A stretch of DNA of 40,249 bases from NCBI GenBank assembly GCA_009746045.1, contig RPFO01000281.1, positions 1 through 40,249 on the forward strand. Direction: 5' to 3'. How positions within the stretch are numbered: position 1 is the first letter of the stretch; each line of letters begins with the position of its first letter. Both the position numbers and the translations under genes were made by a program. Under the pieces are notes generated by a model, which made no database searches, had not been told where the DNA came from, and saw only the letters and a list, made by a program, of their open reading frames with translations. The stretch comes from Mesostigma viride. Lineage: Eukaryota > Streptophyta > Mesostigmatophyceae > Mesostigmatales > Mesostigmataceae. This document shows, in pieces, positions 1-9,774 of this stretch.

Positions 1-984
1 TGGTTAAGCAGGTAATCCAAAGCTTTTATCTTCACAAACGAACTAGACCCCACCACTGCCATCTTCAGGCCCCACTAAGATGTCCCAGAAATCATGCACG
101 ACGCACGCACGACACCCTGTGGTGGAATATGGGCTAAAAGTTGATGTCGCTTGGACTTGCACGCCCACCGCTGGGCGAGAACCACGCCAACCGCCGACGA
201 GACAGGAGGGGGAGGAAATGACACACACACGAAAAAAAAAAAAAAAAAAAGGCAAATGTGATTAAGAAACAGGTTAAGCAACAGAGTAAGAAAACAGGGA
301 CGCAAAGCAAAAAGAAACAAGATTGGCGGCAACGGGATATCGTGCCTTACCTTATAGAGGGTCATTTGAGGTAGAGCTCCCCTGACATAGCCGCACACAA
401 AGAATACTCACCAGCACACTATGCATCGGTCAAGCACAGGACACTTGCAGAAAACAGACATGGCAATTCCAGTAAAAGGCCACCAAGTGCTGCAGACAGA
501 TCATTATCATATCACACCAGCCTGCGCCGACACAAATACACCTAGTCGACCTATCTCCTTTCAGCAAGAGAAGCCTTCCTCTTTGATAGGTCCAACGCCG
601 AAGATCAAGGGCTAATGTGAAGCTTTCAACAGGCTGCACAGGCGACCCACATAAACATCTCAGTGCCCCCGCCATAGCTATGAGTTGCCCCCGCCATAGC
701 TATGAGTGGTGGTATAGATATACAGTAAGGTCCAGTAGCAGCGTTGGTGTGGCATCACCCCTATAGAGGGATACCGGCACCATTCTATTCGTGGCACATT
801 TGGTGGGCGGGCCCATCATAGAGAGCAATTGGAGGTCCAGGCTACACTTATGGCCAAAACCACAGCGGAAAAGTAAGAATACCTTGGTATAACCTACACT
901 CCACCGCGACCAATATAATCCACGCGGACATAAGAACACATGGTCATATGTATTCTTCCTTCCATTGCGCGCAATTAGTGTATC
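1..984. other. Non-coding stretch, probably intron or flank of the oxidoreductase gene
   Basis: I see no exon that continues the oxidoreductase family pattern here, and no other recognisable coding segment. It contains a 19-nt A run near 232-250 next to a short CA repeat, and a direct repeat (ccgccatagctatgag) near 668-706. It is probably the intron after the last recognised oxidoreductase exon, whose remaining exons should lie left of the window. Confidence 0.45.
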
Positions 985-1373
985 CACAATACGGCGCACA
1001 AAAGCGTCAAACAAATAGCGCACAAATGTTTTACCTGCAAACGTATCCAACAAATTAGCGCACAAACGTTTACCTGACAACGTACCCACAAATAGCGCAC
1101 AAGTGTTTACCTGCAAACGTACCTAACAAATAGCGCACACACGTTTACCTGCAAACGACCAACAAATAGCACAAATGTTTCCTGAACGTACCCAAAAATT
1201 AGCGACTACAAATGTTTACCTGCAAACGTACCCAACAAATAGCGCAACAAATGTTTACCTGCAAACGTGTCCAACAAATAGCGCACAAATGTTTTACCTG
1301 CAAACATACCCAACAAATAGCGCACAAATGTTTAACCTGCAAACGTACCCAACAAATAGCACGCAAATGTTAC
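985..1373 (-). repeat. 37-40-bp minisatellite made of copies of an exon 3' end plus 5' splice site
   Basis: About nine to ten imperfect units on the plus strand carry acctgcaaacg, then acccaacaaatagcgcacaaatg. Read on the minus (gene) strand, each unit contains CGTTTGCAG followed by GTAAA. That is the last bases of the oxidoreductase exon ending at 1374 together with its intron start (GTTTGCAG|GTAAC). The array begins directly at that splice donor and runs into the intron, so it looks like serial duplication of the exon-intron junction. Confidence 0.9.
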
Positions 1374-4300
1374 CTGCAAACGTGTCCAGCTGCTTCTGGG
1401 CTGCGTCATCGTGCTCGTGAAGAAGGAGAAGCCGCCAAGTGTCCGTATCCGGTCGCGGGCATCTGCAGGCGCCAGCAAGAGTTTTTTCCCCAAGGGAGAG
1501 CCACCCTCCACAGTTGAACACATACCGACCCCCTCTTCAGTCAGATTCCGCCTAGATCCCAGTTAGTCCATCAAATTCCTACCTACAACAAGGACGTCAG
1601 CACACATGTTCCCGGCAAAGGAGGTCATGCGTGCCAAGAATAGTGACAAGTAGGGGACGCGCTCGGGCGAGGCTTGAGTCAGTGCCCCACACCCAGCATC
1701 TCCAACTAATGAACCTTGTTGGAGAAAGCGCTAAACAGATACTAGTACAGCAATCATCGCAACGAGCCTCACCAGGGCTGCATTAGTACTAGTGCAGCTA
1801 TCATCGTACATGAAAGCCTCACCTGGGCGGCAACCGCACTAGAATGAGCACGACAAGGGGTTGGCCTTCAAAAGCCGTAGAGTGTTTTGGGGCAGTTTCC
1901 CGGGGACTAAGCTATCCCGAGGTAAGGGCTTCCAAACCAGTTTTCATTTTACTACCCAGGACGACCCTTGACCAAGAAAAATTCTTCAATAAAGTTACAC
2001 CACTTTTACCTTGCCACAATGCACCATCCATAGAATGCCACCTAATCCTTTCATGGTAACTGCACTCATGTATGAGGTCCTGTGGCGGCCAGACAGGGGA
2101 CAATGCCCAAGCGGCAGTCACATCCAATTCCAGACACATATGCCTGGCCGCACCTGATGCCAGAAAAGTGCCTGTAATGCTTGTTCTGGACCCATAAAAT
2201 TGACGCCTCCCTATTCTGCCTCCACCCCCTTGTAGAACTCCCCCCCAACTCTCTGTCAACAAACAATGGCCAAGGCTGTTCGTGGATATGCTGTTCAGGG
2301 ATACACCATTTAGCTCCCGCACAGCACCGTGCAAAGCTTACCCGTGTTCGTCACATCTCATCATGGCCCCTGTTCTCACGTCTAATAAATGACCCGTACG
2401 AATCGGTTCAAATCAGTTTGGTATCGATGGCCACCAGCACCGTGTGTTTGCCGGTGGTTTCTGGGCGCAAGGGAAGGCTATGCTCACCCGTTGTAGATGG
2501 GTCGAACCGCTTGTGATACGATGCTCACCCGTTGTAGATGGGTCGAACCGCTTGGATACTATGCTCACCCGTGTAGATGGGGTCGAACCGCTTGGGATAC
2601 TTTGCTCACCCGTGTAGATGGGGTCGAACCGCTTGGGATACTATGCTCCACCCGTGTAGATGGGGTCGAACGGCTTGTGATACGATGCTCACCCGTGTAG
2701 ATGGGTCGAACCGCTTGTGATACTATGCTCACCCGTGTAGATGGGGTCGAACCGCTTGGGATACTATGCTCACCCGTGTAGATGGGTCGAACCGCTTGTG
2801 ATACTCGATGGCACCAGCACGCTGTTGTTGCCTGGGGCACAGGTGCAAGCAGAAACATTCCATGGGCAGGGCACCAGTCATGACGAGCATACACCGTGTT
2901 AGAAAATGCAACGGCATGCTGGCTTGCCTGGGTAGCAAACACCATGTGCTGCAGAAACAGGAAAGGCTACGAAAGAAGTTTTCCAGGGAATACGTAGCTC
3001 GCTGCACGCCTTAGGCCCTCGATCAGGGGTTGGTTTACATACTGTGGTGCAGGAGGGGCCCCATAGCGACATATACAGATAGCCTCAATAAACCCCCATG
3101 GCGCTACCAATAGTCTATTCATAGATCACAGTGTGGCCTCGATGAGCTGCAGTGCTCCAACCCCCCATGCAACCCAGGCTCCACACCATGTAGCTAGCCT
3201 CGATAAACAACAAAAATAGGACTAGTATGTAGCTGGACTAATTTAGCGGAATATGCATAAGTCCCTGCGCGGCCTGCATCAGCTGCAGGCGAAGTTCATA
3301 CTCACCAGATAGGGGTTAGCTGTAATACTCCCCGCCCCCACCATAGGTCTATAAATAGACCTCCCTCCTTGTGAATAGGGGTTGAAGGTTCCAATTTATT
3401 GGTACCCACGTGACGCAGTCTACGTGCTTTCAACTAGTTAATTAATTAGTGGTCTATAAATAGCCCACCGCGCGGCCTCGATCAGCTGCAGGTGCTCCCC
3501 AGCGTCTTCACCAGCGGCTTGGCCACCAGCACATGCAGCCCGTGCTCCACGCAGGCCATCGCGATCGGGAAGTGCGTGTTGTCGGGCGTGAAGATGATGG
3601 CCACGTCACCGCGTGACATTTTCGCGATCGCACGCTTGTAGGCCTCCGGGTCAAAACTCCACATCATCTGAAGGAGGCAGAAAAAGTAAGAATTGGGGGC
3701 GAGGGGGGGGGAGGGGGGGGGGAGGGGGGCGGGGAGGCGAGGGGGAGGAAACCGTGATGGGTAGCGGGGGAGGAACAGCCATATGCCATTGTAGGCCTCG
3801 AGGTGAAACTCCACATCGTCTGAAGGAGGGAAAAAAAGATGGGAGAGGGGGGCGGGGAGGGGGAGGAAACAGGGATGAATAGCGGGGGAGGGAGGGGAGG
3901 GGGAGGGGAGGGGGAGGGGGAGGGGGGAGGGGAGGGGGAGGGGGAGGGGGAGGGGAGAGGGGAGGGGAGGGGGAGGGGGAGGGGGGAGGGGGAGGGGGGA
4001 GGGGGAGGGGGAGGGGGAGGGGGAGGGGAGGGGAGGGGGAGGGGAGGGGGGGGGGAGGGGGAGGGGAGGGGGAGGGGGGGGAGGGGAGGGGGAGGGGGAG
4101 GGAGGGGAGGGGGAGGAGGAGGGGGAGGGGGGAGGGGAGGGGGAGGGGAGGGGAGGGGGAGGGGAGGGGAGGGGGAGGGGGAGGGGGAGGGGAGGGGGAG
4201 GGGGAGGGGAGGGGAGGGGGAGGGGAGGGGAGGGGAGGGGGAGGGGGAGGGGGAGGGGGAGGGGGAGGGGGAGGGGAGGGGGAGGGGAGGGGGAGGGGGA

Positions 4301-7300
4301 GGGGGAGGGGGAGGGGAGGGGAGGGGAGGGGGAGGGGGAGGGGAGGGAGGGGGAGGGGAGGGGGAGGGGGAGGGGGAGGGGGAGGAGGGAGGGGAGGGGG
4401 AGGGGGAGGGGAGGGGGAGGGGGGGGGAGGGGGAGGGGAGGGGGAGGGGAGGGGGAGGGGAGGGAGGGGGAGGGGGAGGGGAGGAGGGGGAGGGGGAGGG
4501 GAGGGGAGGGGAGGGGAGGGGAGGGGGAGGGGAGGGGAGGGGAGGGGAGGGGAGGGGGAGGGGGAGGGGGAGGGGGGGGAGGGGGAGGGGAGGGGAGGGG
4601 GAGGGGAGGGGAGGGGGAGGGGAGGGGGAGGGGAGGGGAGGGGGAGGGAGGGGGAGGGGGAGGGGGAGGGAGTAGCGGGGGAGGGGGAGGTGAGCCACAC
4701 ATGATTAAACTCACCATCACGATTAACGAAGTGCCTCGTGGTCAAACTCGAAATATAATCATGTAATAATATGTAAAAAATATTTGGGGGGTGGGGGAAT
4801 TGGTGAGAGGGATATGCAGGTAAACATCGGTGTAAAAAGGCTTGGTCAGATTCGATGAATACTTCAGGGAATTCGGGATTCAGGGACTTGGAGCGAATAA
4901 CTTCTGACCCCAGCTTGTTGCGTGCTAAGAATCAATAACCAAACTTTGTTGCGTGCTACTATCAATAACCCTTACCGTGTGACGTGCTGACTATTAATGT
5001 CCTCACCTTCGGGTACGGTGGTCACTTGCGAGCTCAGGTTCTGGTACACCTCGTCGATCTTGCGGCGGAAGTTGTCGCGGATGGCAGGGAACTTTGTGCC
5101 GACGGCGTCACACAGGAACTGCACGCACACGTCACAACGTAATTGATTAATAAAATGCCATGATTACCTTACAACTAGCTCATATGGGAGATGCAAGATA
5201 GCACATATATCCACGATGAGGTTGCCATACAATTGCAGATATATTGCCAGCCAAGAGGGCAGAGTACACAGTTCCAGTAAGTGGAGTACACAGTTCCAGG
5301 AAGTGGAGTGCACAGTTCCAGTAAGTGGAGTGCACAGTTCCAGTAAGTGGAGTGCACAGTTCCAGTAAGTGGAGTACACAGTTCCAGTAAGTGGAGTACA
5401 CAGTTCCAGGAAGTGGAGTGCACAGTTCCAGTCAGTGGAGTGCACAGTTCCAGTAAGTGGAGTGCACAGTTCCAGTAAGTGGAGTGCACAGTTCCAGTAA
5501 GTGGAGTGCACAGTTCCAGTAAGTGGAGTGCACAGTTCCAGTAAGTGGAGTACACAGTTCCAGTAAGTGGAGTACACAGTTCCAGTAAGTGGAGTACACA
5601 GTTCCAGCAAGTGGAGTGCACAGTTCCAGTAAGTGGAGTACACGGTTACAGTAAGTGGAGTACACAGTTCCAGTAAGTGGAGTACACAGTTCCAGTAAGT
5701 GGAGTACACAGTTCCAGTAAGTGGAGTACACAGTTCCAGTAAGTGGAGTACACAGTTCCAGCAAGTGGAGTACACAGTTCCAGCAAGTGGAGTACACAGT
5801 TCCATTAAGTGGAGTACACAGTTACAGTAAGTGGAGTGCACAGTTCTGACAAGTAGCAGAGTTGGCGGCAAACGACACACGGCTGCTGTGCACGTGAGGG
5901 CATTCACACTGTAGCACGCGTAGGGACATTCAGGTCTGCACTCCCGTGTTGTGTTTGGTGTGCAGAGGCAGAATAAGGATTCTCCAACCAGAGTAGATTC
6001 CAGATCAGCTTCTTGAAGATTCTGATACACCGGCTCTTGACGGGTGGAAGTGAGGGCCACCATAGGTGTTCTTCACGACGTCGTCATAAGGGACTGTGGC
6101 TATCCAAGGAAGTTGAGAAGGATAAAGAATTTCCTCCTTCACTTCCTTGAATTACCGAATTGAGAATGGCAACACACAAGTGAAAGAAGATGTGCTAGAG
6201 TGGTTTGTAAATCTTCTCGATTGTTTTTTAGATAAATTAGCATGGCAGCAAAATGTTTACCAACACACCAGGTTGTTGACTTTGCCCTTCTCCCTCAGGT
6301 CGAACATGGTGATGCCGACAACCCTGCGGGGGGACAGGCAGGGGGCCCCGTGGAGGTTCCACGGGTGATTGGCAATACCGTGCGGGCATATCAGGTGTGC
6401 ATGCTTGTGTGAGATGTCTGGCCTGAACTGGTAATTTGTCTCATGGTTATCAAGGTCACTATACCATGTAGTAATGCCATGCCTGCGCTGGTTGTCTCAT
6501 GGTAATCAAGGTCACTATACTATATGGTAATGCCATGCCTGCGCTGGTTGTCTCATGGTAATCAAGGTCACTATACTACATAGTAATGCCATGCCGACGC
6601 TGGTTGTCTCATGGTAATCAAGGTCACTATACTAAATAGTAATGTCACGCCTGCGCTGGTTGTCTCATGGTAATCAAGGTCACTATACCATATAGTAATG
6701 CCATGCCTGCGCTGGTTGTCTCATGGTAATCAAGGTCACTATACTATATAGTAATGCGATGCCTGCGCTGGTTGTCTCATGGTAATCAAGGTCACTATAC
6801 CATGTAGTAATGCCATGCCTGCGCTGGTTGTCTCATGGTAATCAAGGTCACTATACCATATAGTAATGCCATGCCTGCGCTGGTTGTCTCATGGTAATCA
6901 AGGTCACTATACCATATAGTAATGCCATGCCTGCGCTGGTTGTCTCATGGTAATCAAGGTCACTATACCATGTAGTAATGCCATGCCTGAACTGGTAATT
7001 TGTCTCATGGTAATCAAGGTCACTATACCATGTAGTAATGCCATGCCTGCGCTGGTTGTCTCATGGTTATCAAGGTCACTATACCATGTAGTAATGCCAT
7101 GCCGGCGCTGGTTGTCTCATGGTAATCAAGGTCACTATACTATATAGTAATGCCATGCCTGCGCTGGTTGTCTCGTGGTAATCAAGGTCACTATACCATG
7201 TAGTAATGCCATGCCTGCGCTGGATCGTCTGATTGACATCATGGGAGCACGTCGCGTGAGCATCGCGTGGCTGCGCGAAGTCATACGGCAGCCATGCAAG

Positions 7301-9230
7301 GGCCACCAGCTCATGCACGATGCATCATGCCAAAAATGCCCTAGTATAAAGCAAGACCAGATGACAACACATCCATGCCTCTATGGCTGTACTTTCCCTC
7401 CATCGATTAAGTCTATATGTGCTTTAAGCATCGCTTGGTGGCTGGTGCTACAGCAAATAGGCGAAGTAACTTGGAGTGAAGTAACCATGTAACTCTCCAA
7501 AAAACCATTTAATGTAGACGGAAAGATGGTCTACAGCCATTGTCATATAGAGTTGTATGGAATTAATAGAAGAAAACGCCAAGTGTCATACGCCAGTGTA
7601 ACGCCATCCGCACCCACCGACGGTACAAACATCTGCCTGAGTGTCTTCCATAGTAAGATGTCAACGTAAGCAAGAGTAGCTTGGAGCAATTTGTCAACAA
7701 ACTGACGGCAGCCCATGTCCTAATCAGCAATGGCTGTCTGTTTGTTCCGGGGGGTGCCAGACTGCATCGGGCCTACAAATTTGGAAAAAAAAAACTTGGT
7801 GGTTGCCTTGCGAAGGTGTAGGCTTGCTGGCATGTTTGGGAAAGCACAGCATGTTCAAAACAGTGGTTATTTTTAATATTGAAAAGGATAATAATAATAC
7901 ACATTTCCTGGAATAGGTGGTTCCTGAAGCTGACATAATACACATTTGACTTAATTGCGGCACAACAATACGTTAAAACCAGCATGTTAAGAGGGGCAGG
8001 TCACAGGCAGGGAATCTTAGTAACAAACAGGCAGGCTGGCATAGGGGTCGTAGAGGAGGAGAAAGGACTGCAACATCATGGGAGACCTTGCGAAGGTTGC
8101 TAGAATAGCGAAAGTCTAATATTAGCAGTAGTAGATGACGACCGTAGCGGCAAAACTGCTCCTTTCATTCGCTTTCGTTCACACATGACAACCATCCTAA
8201 CTGCCACCCCCGAACACAACGCCCAATTACGCAACATGACATACCAACGGCTCTGTTTGCACTAATACAAGTTCAAGTAACTTATTAGGGGGGCGGGGGA
8301 GAGAATTAGACAAACCTACAGCTCTGTCTAAACTGATACTAGTTCAAGTAACTAATTAGGGAAAATAAAAACAAGACGTACCCACAGCTCTTGTCAGCTG
8401 CCACTCCACCGGCGGTTGGGACGTATCCTGCAGGGCAGATCGTGGCAGGGCAGGCACGTTTGAACCAGACAATACGGAAGCAATTACTACATCTATATAT
8501 TTTAATACAGCCACTGTGTGAAACTGGTCTGAACCGAGACACGGCAAGCACACGGCTGGTCATTTAAAGGACAAAGCACGATAACTTTTGTTGCTGTTAG
8601 GTTTAAGGTCATGCTTTCCCACGGCAAGCACCGATCGACTGGATCTCAGGATAGGGAAGGACCATGCGCTGTTATGCCGCAAGCAAGATATTAATGACGA
8701 TGACCTCCTATACATAAAAAGAGTGAAATTCCGCAGTAAATTACATTGGTTCCCGCAATGCTAGTCTGCTCAGGATTTCCTCTACCACAGCGCACTGCTC
8801 CACAGGTCGTTGTGCCATTTTCTCGCGCCATTCCTTTCAGGCAACTAAGCGTCCAACATCGCCAAATACCACACAAATATTGCACCTTAGTCGCCAAGCG
8901 TGCAAAAAGAGCGCCCAAGGAAAATTAAACAGAACGTCAAAGCATTTTCGCGTAACGTCACTAGTCTGTAATGAGTTATTCAACGCTCTCCACCAAGTTA
9001 TTTGGTTCTTTCTGACACGAAGCCACGCTGATCTGCAGAAAGCTGACCACAATGCACTTCTTGGTGTGCGAAGACACCTTTCAGCCATGAGCTTTCAAAT
9101 GACTTCATAGCGGGATAAAAATTCGATGGCCGATTACTGTTCAGCTCGTGGGCCATTATCATAAATGTATGTTGTTCTCACCCGTTGTATACTCGCCCGC
9201 CCCGATCATTAATACATTTGGAGGCGGCAT
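1374..9230 (-). CDS. Gfo/Idh/MocA-family oxidoreductase, D-galacturonate-reductase-like (seven exons seen, 3' end missing)
   Basis: Exons on the minus strand: 9182-9230 (ATG at 9230), 8382-8427, 6269-6323, 5007-5118, 3469-3667, 2774-2821 and 1374-1462. Introns have GT/AG ends and matching phases. The exons give, in order, [10 protein letters not shown] (NAD-binding Rossmann start), [68 protein letters not shown] (the family EKP position reads AKP), EYHKRFDP and [14 protein letters not shown]. This order is typical of NAD(P)-dependent sugar-acid reductases of the Gfo/Idh/MocA superfamily. Substrate is inferred only from resemblance to D-galacturonate reductases. The C-terminal half of the substrate domain is not in the window. 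The first four exons are clean. The last three need five single-base length changes, all in short homopolymers, to stay in frame: one extra T and one missing G in 3469-3667, two missing bases in 2774-2821, one missing C in 1374-1462. The locus is therefore either decaying or carries assembly errors. Confidence 0.82.
2470..2812 (-). repeat. 41-bp minisatellite of eight units built from exon end plus splice donor
   Basis: The unit on the plus strand is gctcacccgtgtagatgggg-tcgaaccgcttgggatacta. On the gene strand each unit reads TATC(A/C)CAAGCGGTTCGACCCC-ATCTACACGG|GTGAGC, the last ~33 bases of the exon encoding [11 protein letters not shown] plus its donor. The rightmost unit (about 2769-2812) is the exon boundary itself. 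The seven others lie in the following intron and each keeps an intact GTGAGC donor. Units differ in having three or four G in the gatggg(g)tcg run. Confidence 0.92.
3010..3468 (-). repeat. Degenerate duplications of an exon 3' end in the intron
   Basis: The end of exon 3469-3667 reads CTGCAGCTGATCGAGGCCGC-GCG|GTGGGC on the gene strand. Diverged copies of this block occur near 3268-3295 and 3130-3160, with weaker traces near 3075-3095 and 3014-3030. Linking sequence (ctataaatag / ctattcatag) is partly shared. The copies are too diverged to give an exact period. A possible trace of a LINE tail (acgtgacgcagtctacgtg followed by ttaattaatta) lies at 3408-3449. Confidence 0.6.
3690..4680. repeat. 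About 1-kb pure purine (GGGGA)n tract
   Basis: The plus strand is almost entirely irregular GAGGGG/GAGGGGG repeats, so the gene strand is a ~1-kb C/T tract. It lies in the oxidoreductase intron between exons 5007-5118 and 3469-3667, ending next to the 3' splice site. Runs of four or five G at 5-6-base spacing allow many G-quadruplexes and triplex (H-DNA) structures. Long open frames here (Pro/Ser/Leu-rich on minus, Gly/Glu-rich on plus) are artefacts of composition. Confidence 0.97.
3785..3838 (-). other. Duplicated exon start (pseudo-exon with its 3' splice site)
   Basis: On the minus strand, ctccttcag|ACGATGTGGAGTTT.. followed by GAGGCCTACAA copies the acceptor and first ~30 bases of the real exon (ctccttcag|ATGATGTGGAGTTTT.. 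GAGGCCTACAA) 152 bp upstream of it in transcript order. It would read DDVEF in frame from the previous exon, whereas the downstream copy has one extra T after that codon. It could act as a competing acceptor. Confidence 0.75.
5265..5850. repeat. 22-bp minisatellite, about 26 copies, in an oxidoreductase intron
   Basis: The unit is cacagttccagtaagtggag + ta/tg, highly uniform with mainly tg/ta variants. Because 22 is not divisible by three and the unit has no stop on the minus strand, all three minus frames stay open through it. The resulting Cys/Leu/Thr-rich repeat 'proteins' are not genes. It lies between exons 6269-6323 and 5007-5118. Confidence 0.97.
5980..6065 (-). other. Possible diverged copy of the 5007-5118 exon
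   Basis: On the minus strand, GGTGTATCAGAATCT resembles GGTGTACCAGAACCT of exon 5007-5118 (VYQNL). Surrounding similarity is weak and the frame is broken, so this is at most an old duplicated exon piece within the intron. Confidence 0.3.
6420..7230. repeat. 56-bp minisatellite, about 14 copies
   Basis: The unit is gtctcatggtaatcaaggtc-actataccatatagtaatgc-catgcctgcgctggtt, with a few units carrying 'tgaactggtaattt'. It fills most of the intron between oxidoreductase exons 8382-8427 and 6269-6323. I could not trace the unit to an exon edge. Confidence 0.96.
7231..8240. other. Intronic sequence without recognised features
   Basis: This is the rest of the intron between exons 8382-8427 and 6269-6323. 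No convincing ORF, RNA gene or mobile-element signature is seen. There is an A run near 7785-7793. Confidence 0.4.
8240..8381 (-). repeat. ~70-bp tandem duplication of exon end plus 5' splice site
   Basis: On the gene strand the real junction is GACAAGAGCTGTGG|GTACGTCTTG at 8381/8382. Two diverged copies follow in the intron: GACAGAGCTGTAG|GTTTGTC near 8312-8330 and AACAGAGCCGTTG|GTATGTC near 8240-8260. They are linked by a shared TTACTTGAACTNGTAT block. Both keep a GT at the donor position. Confidence 0.8.
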
Positions 9231-9774
9231 GATTGCCAAGCTTTCCCTGCCGGTTCACAAAACTGTGGTAGACCGCAAATGCGTGACGCGCAGGCTTTTT
9301 ATGATGACTTTAACGAAGTCTACCCTTTAGGACTCGCCCTGCAGCGTACATGTCCAATCCTACAGGACTGGTGTCTGTGGCTCCGTGCTCACATTGAAAT
9401 CTAATCACGATATTTCCCAGCCATGGCCGCTGCAAGCTCGGCACGCATTTACTGCCTGCTGGCATTCTTGAAGTCACATGACGTGTTGGGCCCAGTATGC
9501 CCAGAAACGGAAGTGTCTATCTCATATCGGTAGTTGTGGTGCCTGCCGTACTTGCTTGCTTGTCGTTGGGGAAATATCGTGCCTGCTGATCTGGAGTCGC
9601 CCGTTCCCATCGCCTTGATCGATGCAGGTGGGGTACTTCAAAGTTCAACGTGGCCTCAGTGCGCACGCACCCAGAGGAGAGTGGACAGGTTTATCAGCAA
9701 TCTAGATCGCACCGCCATTTCCCAGTGCCCATTCCACCGCAATTCCTGGCCTGCCCTTAACCTCTCCTGTCGCC
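9231..9774. promoter_or_regulatory. Shared intergenic region between two divergent genes
   Basis: 544 bp separate the oxidoreductase ATG (minus, 9230) from the YGGT-gene ATG (plus, 9775), so both promoters and 5' UTRs must lie here. I see no clear TATA box or other element I can name. Confidence 0.55.

Noticed and set aside
3482-4745. Long Pro/Ser/Leu-rich minus-strand ORFs and Gly/Glu-rich plus-strand ORF
   Set aside because: They are generated by the 1-kb purine tract, which has no stop in several frames. Only the 3469-3667 part of the minus frame is a real exon.
5164-6063. 299-aa Cys/Leu/Thr-rich repeat protein on the minus strand
   Set aside because: It comes from a 22-bp minisatellite that is open in all three minus frames and lies in an intron; it has no domain.
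2470-7230. Regular direct repeats as a CRISPR array
   Set aside because: Units are contiguous without unique spacers, carry splice donors, and sit in introns of a eukaryotic gene.
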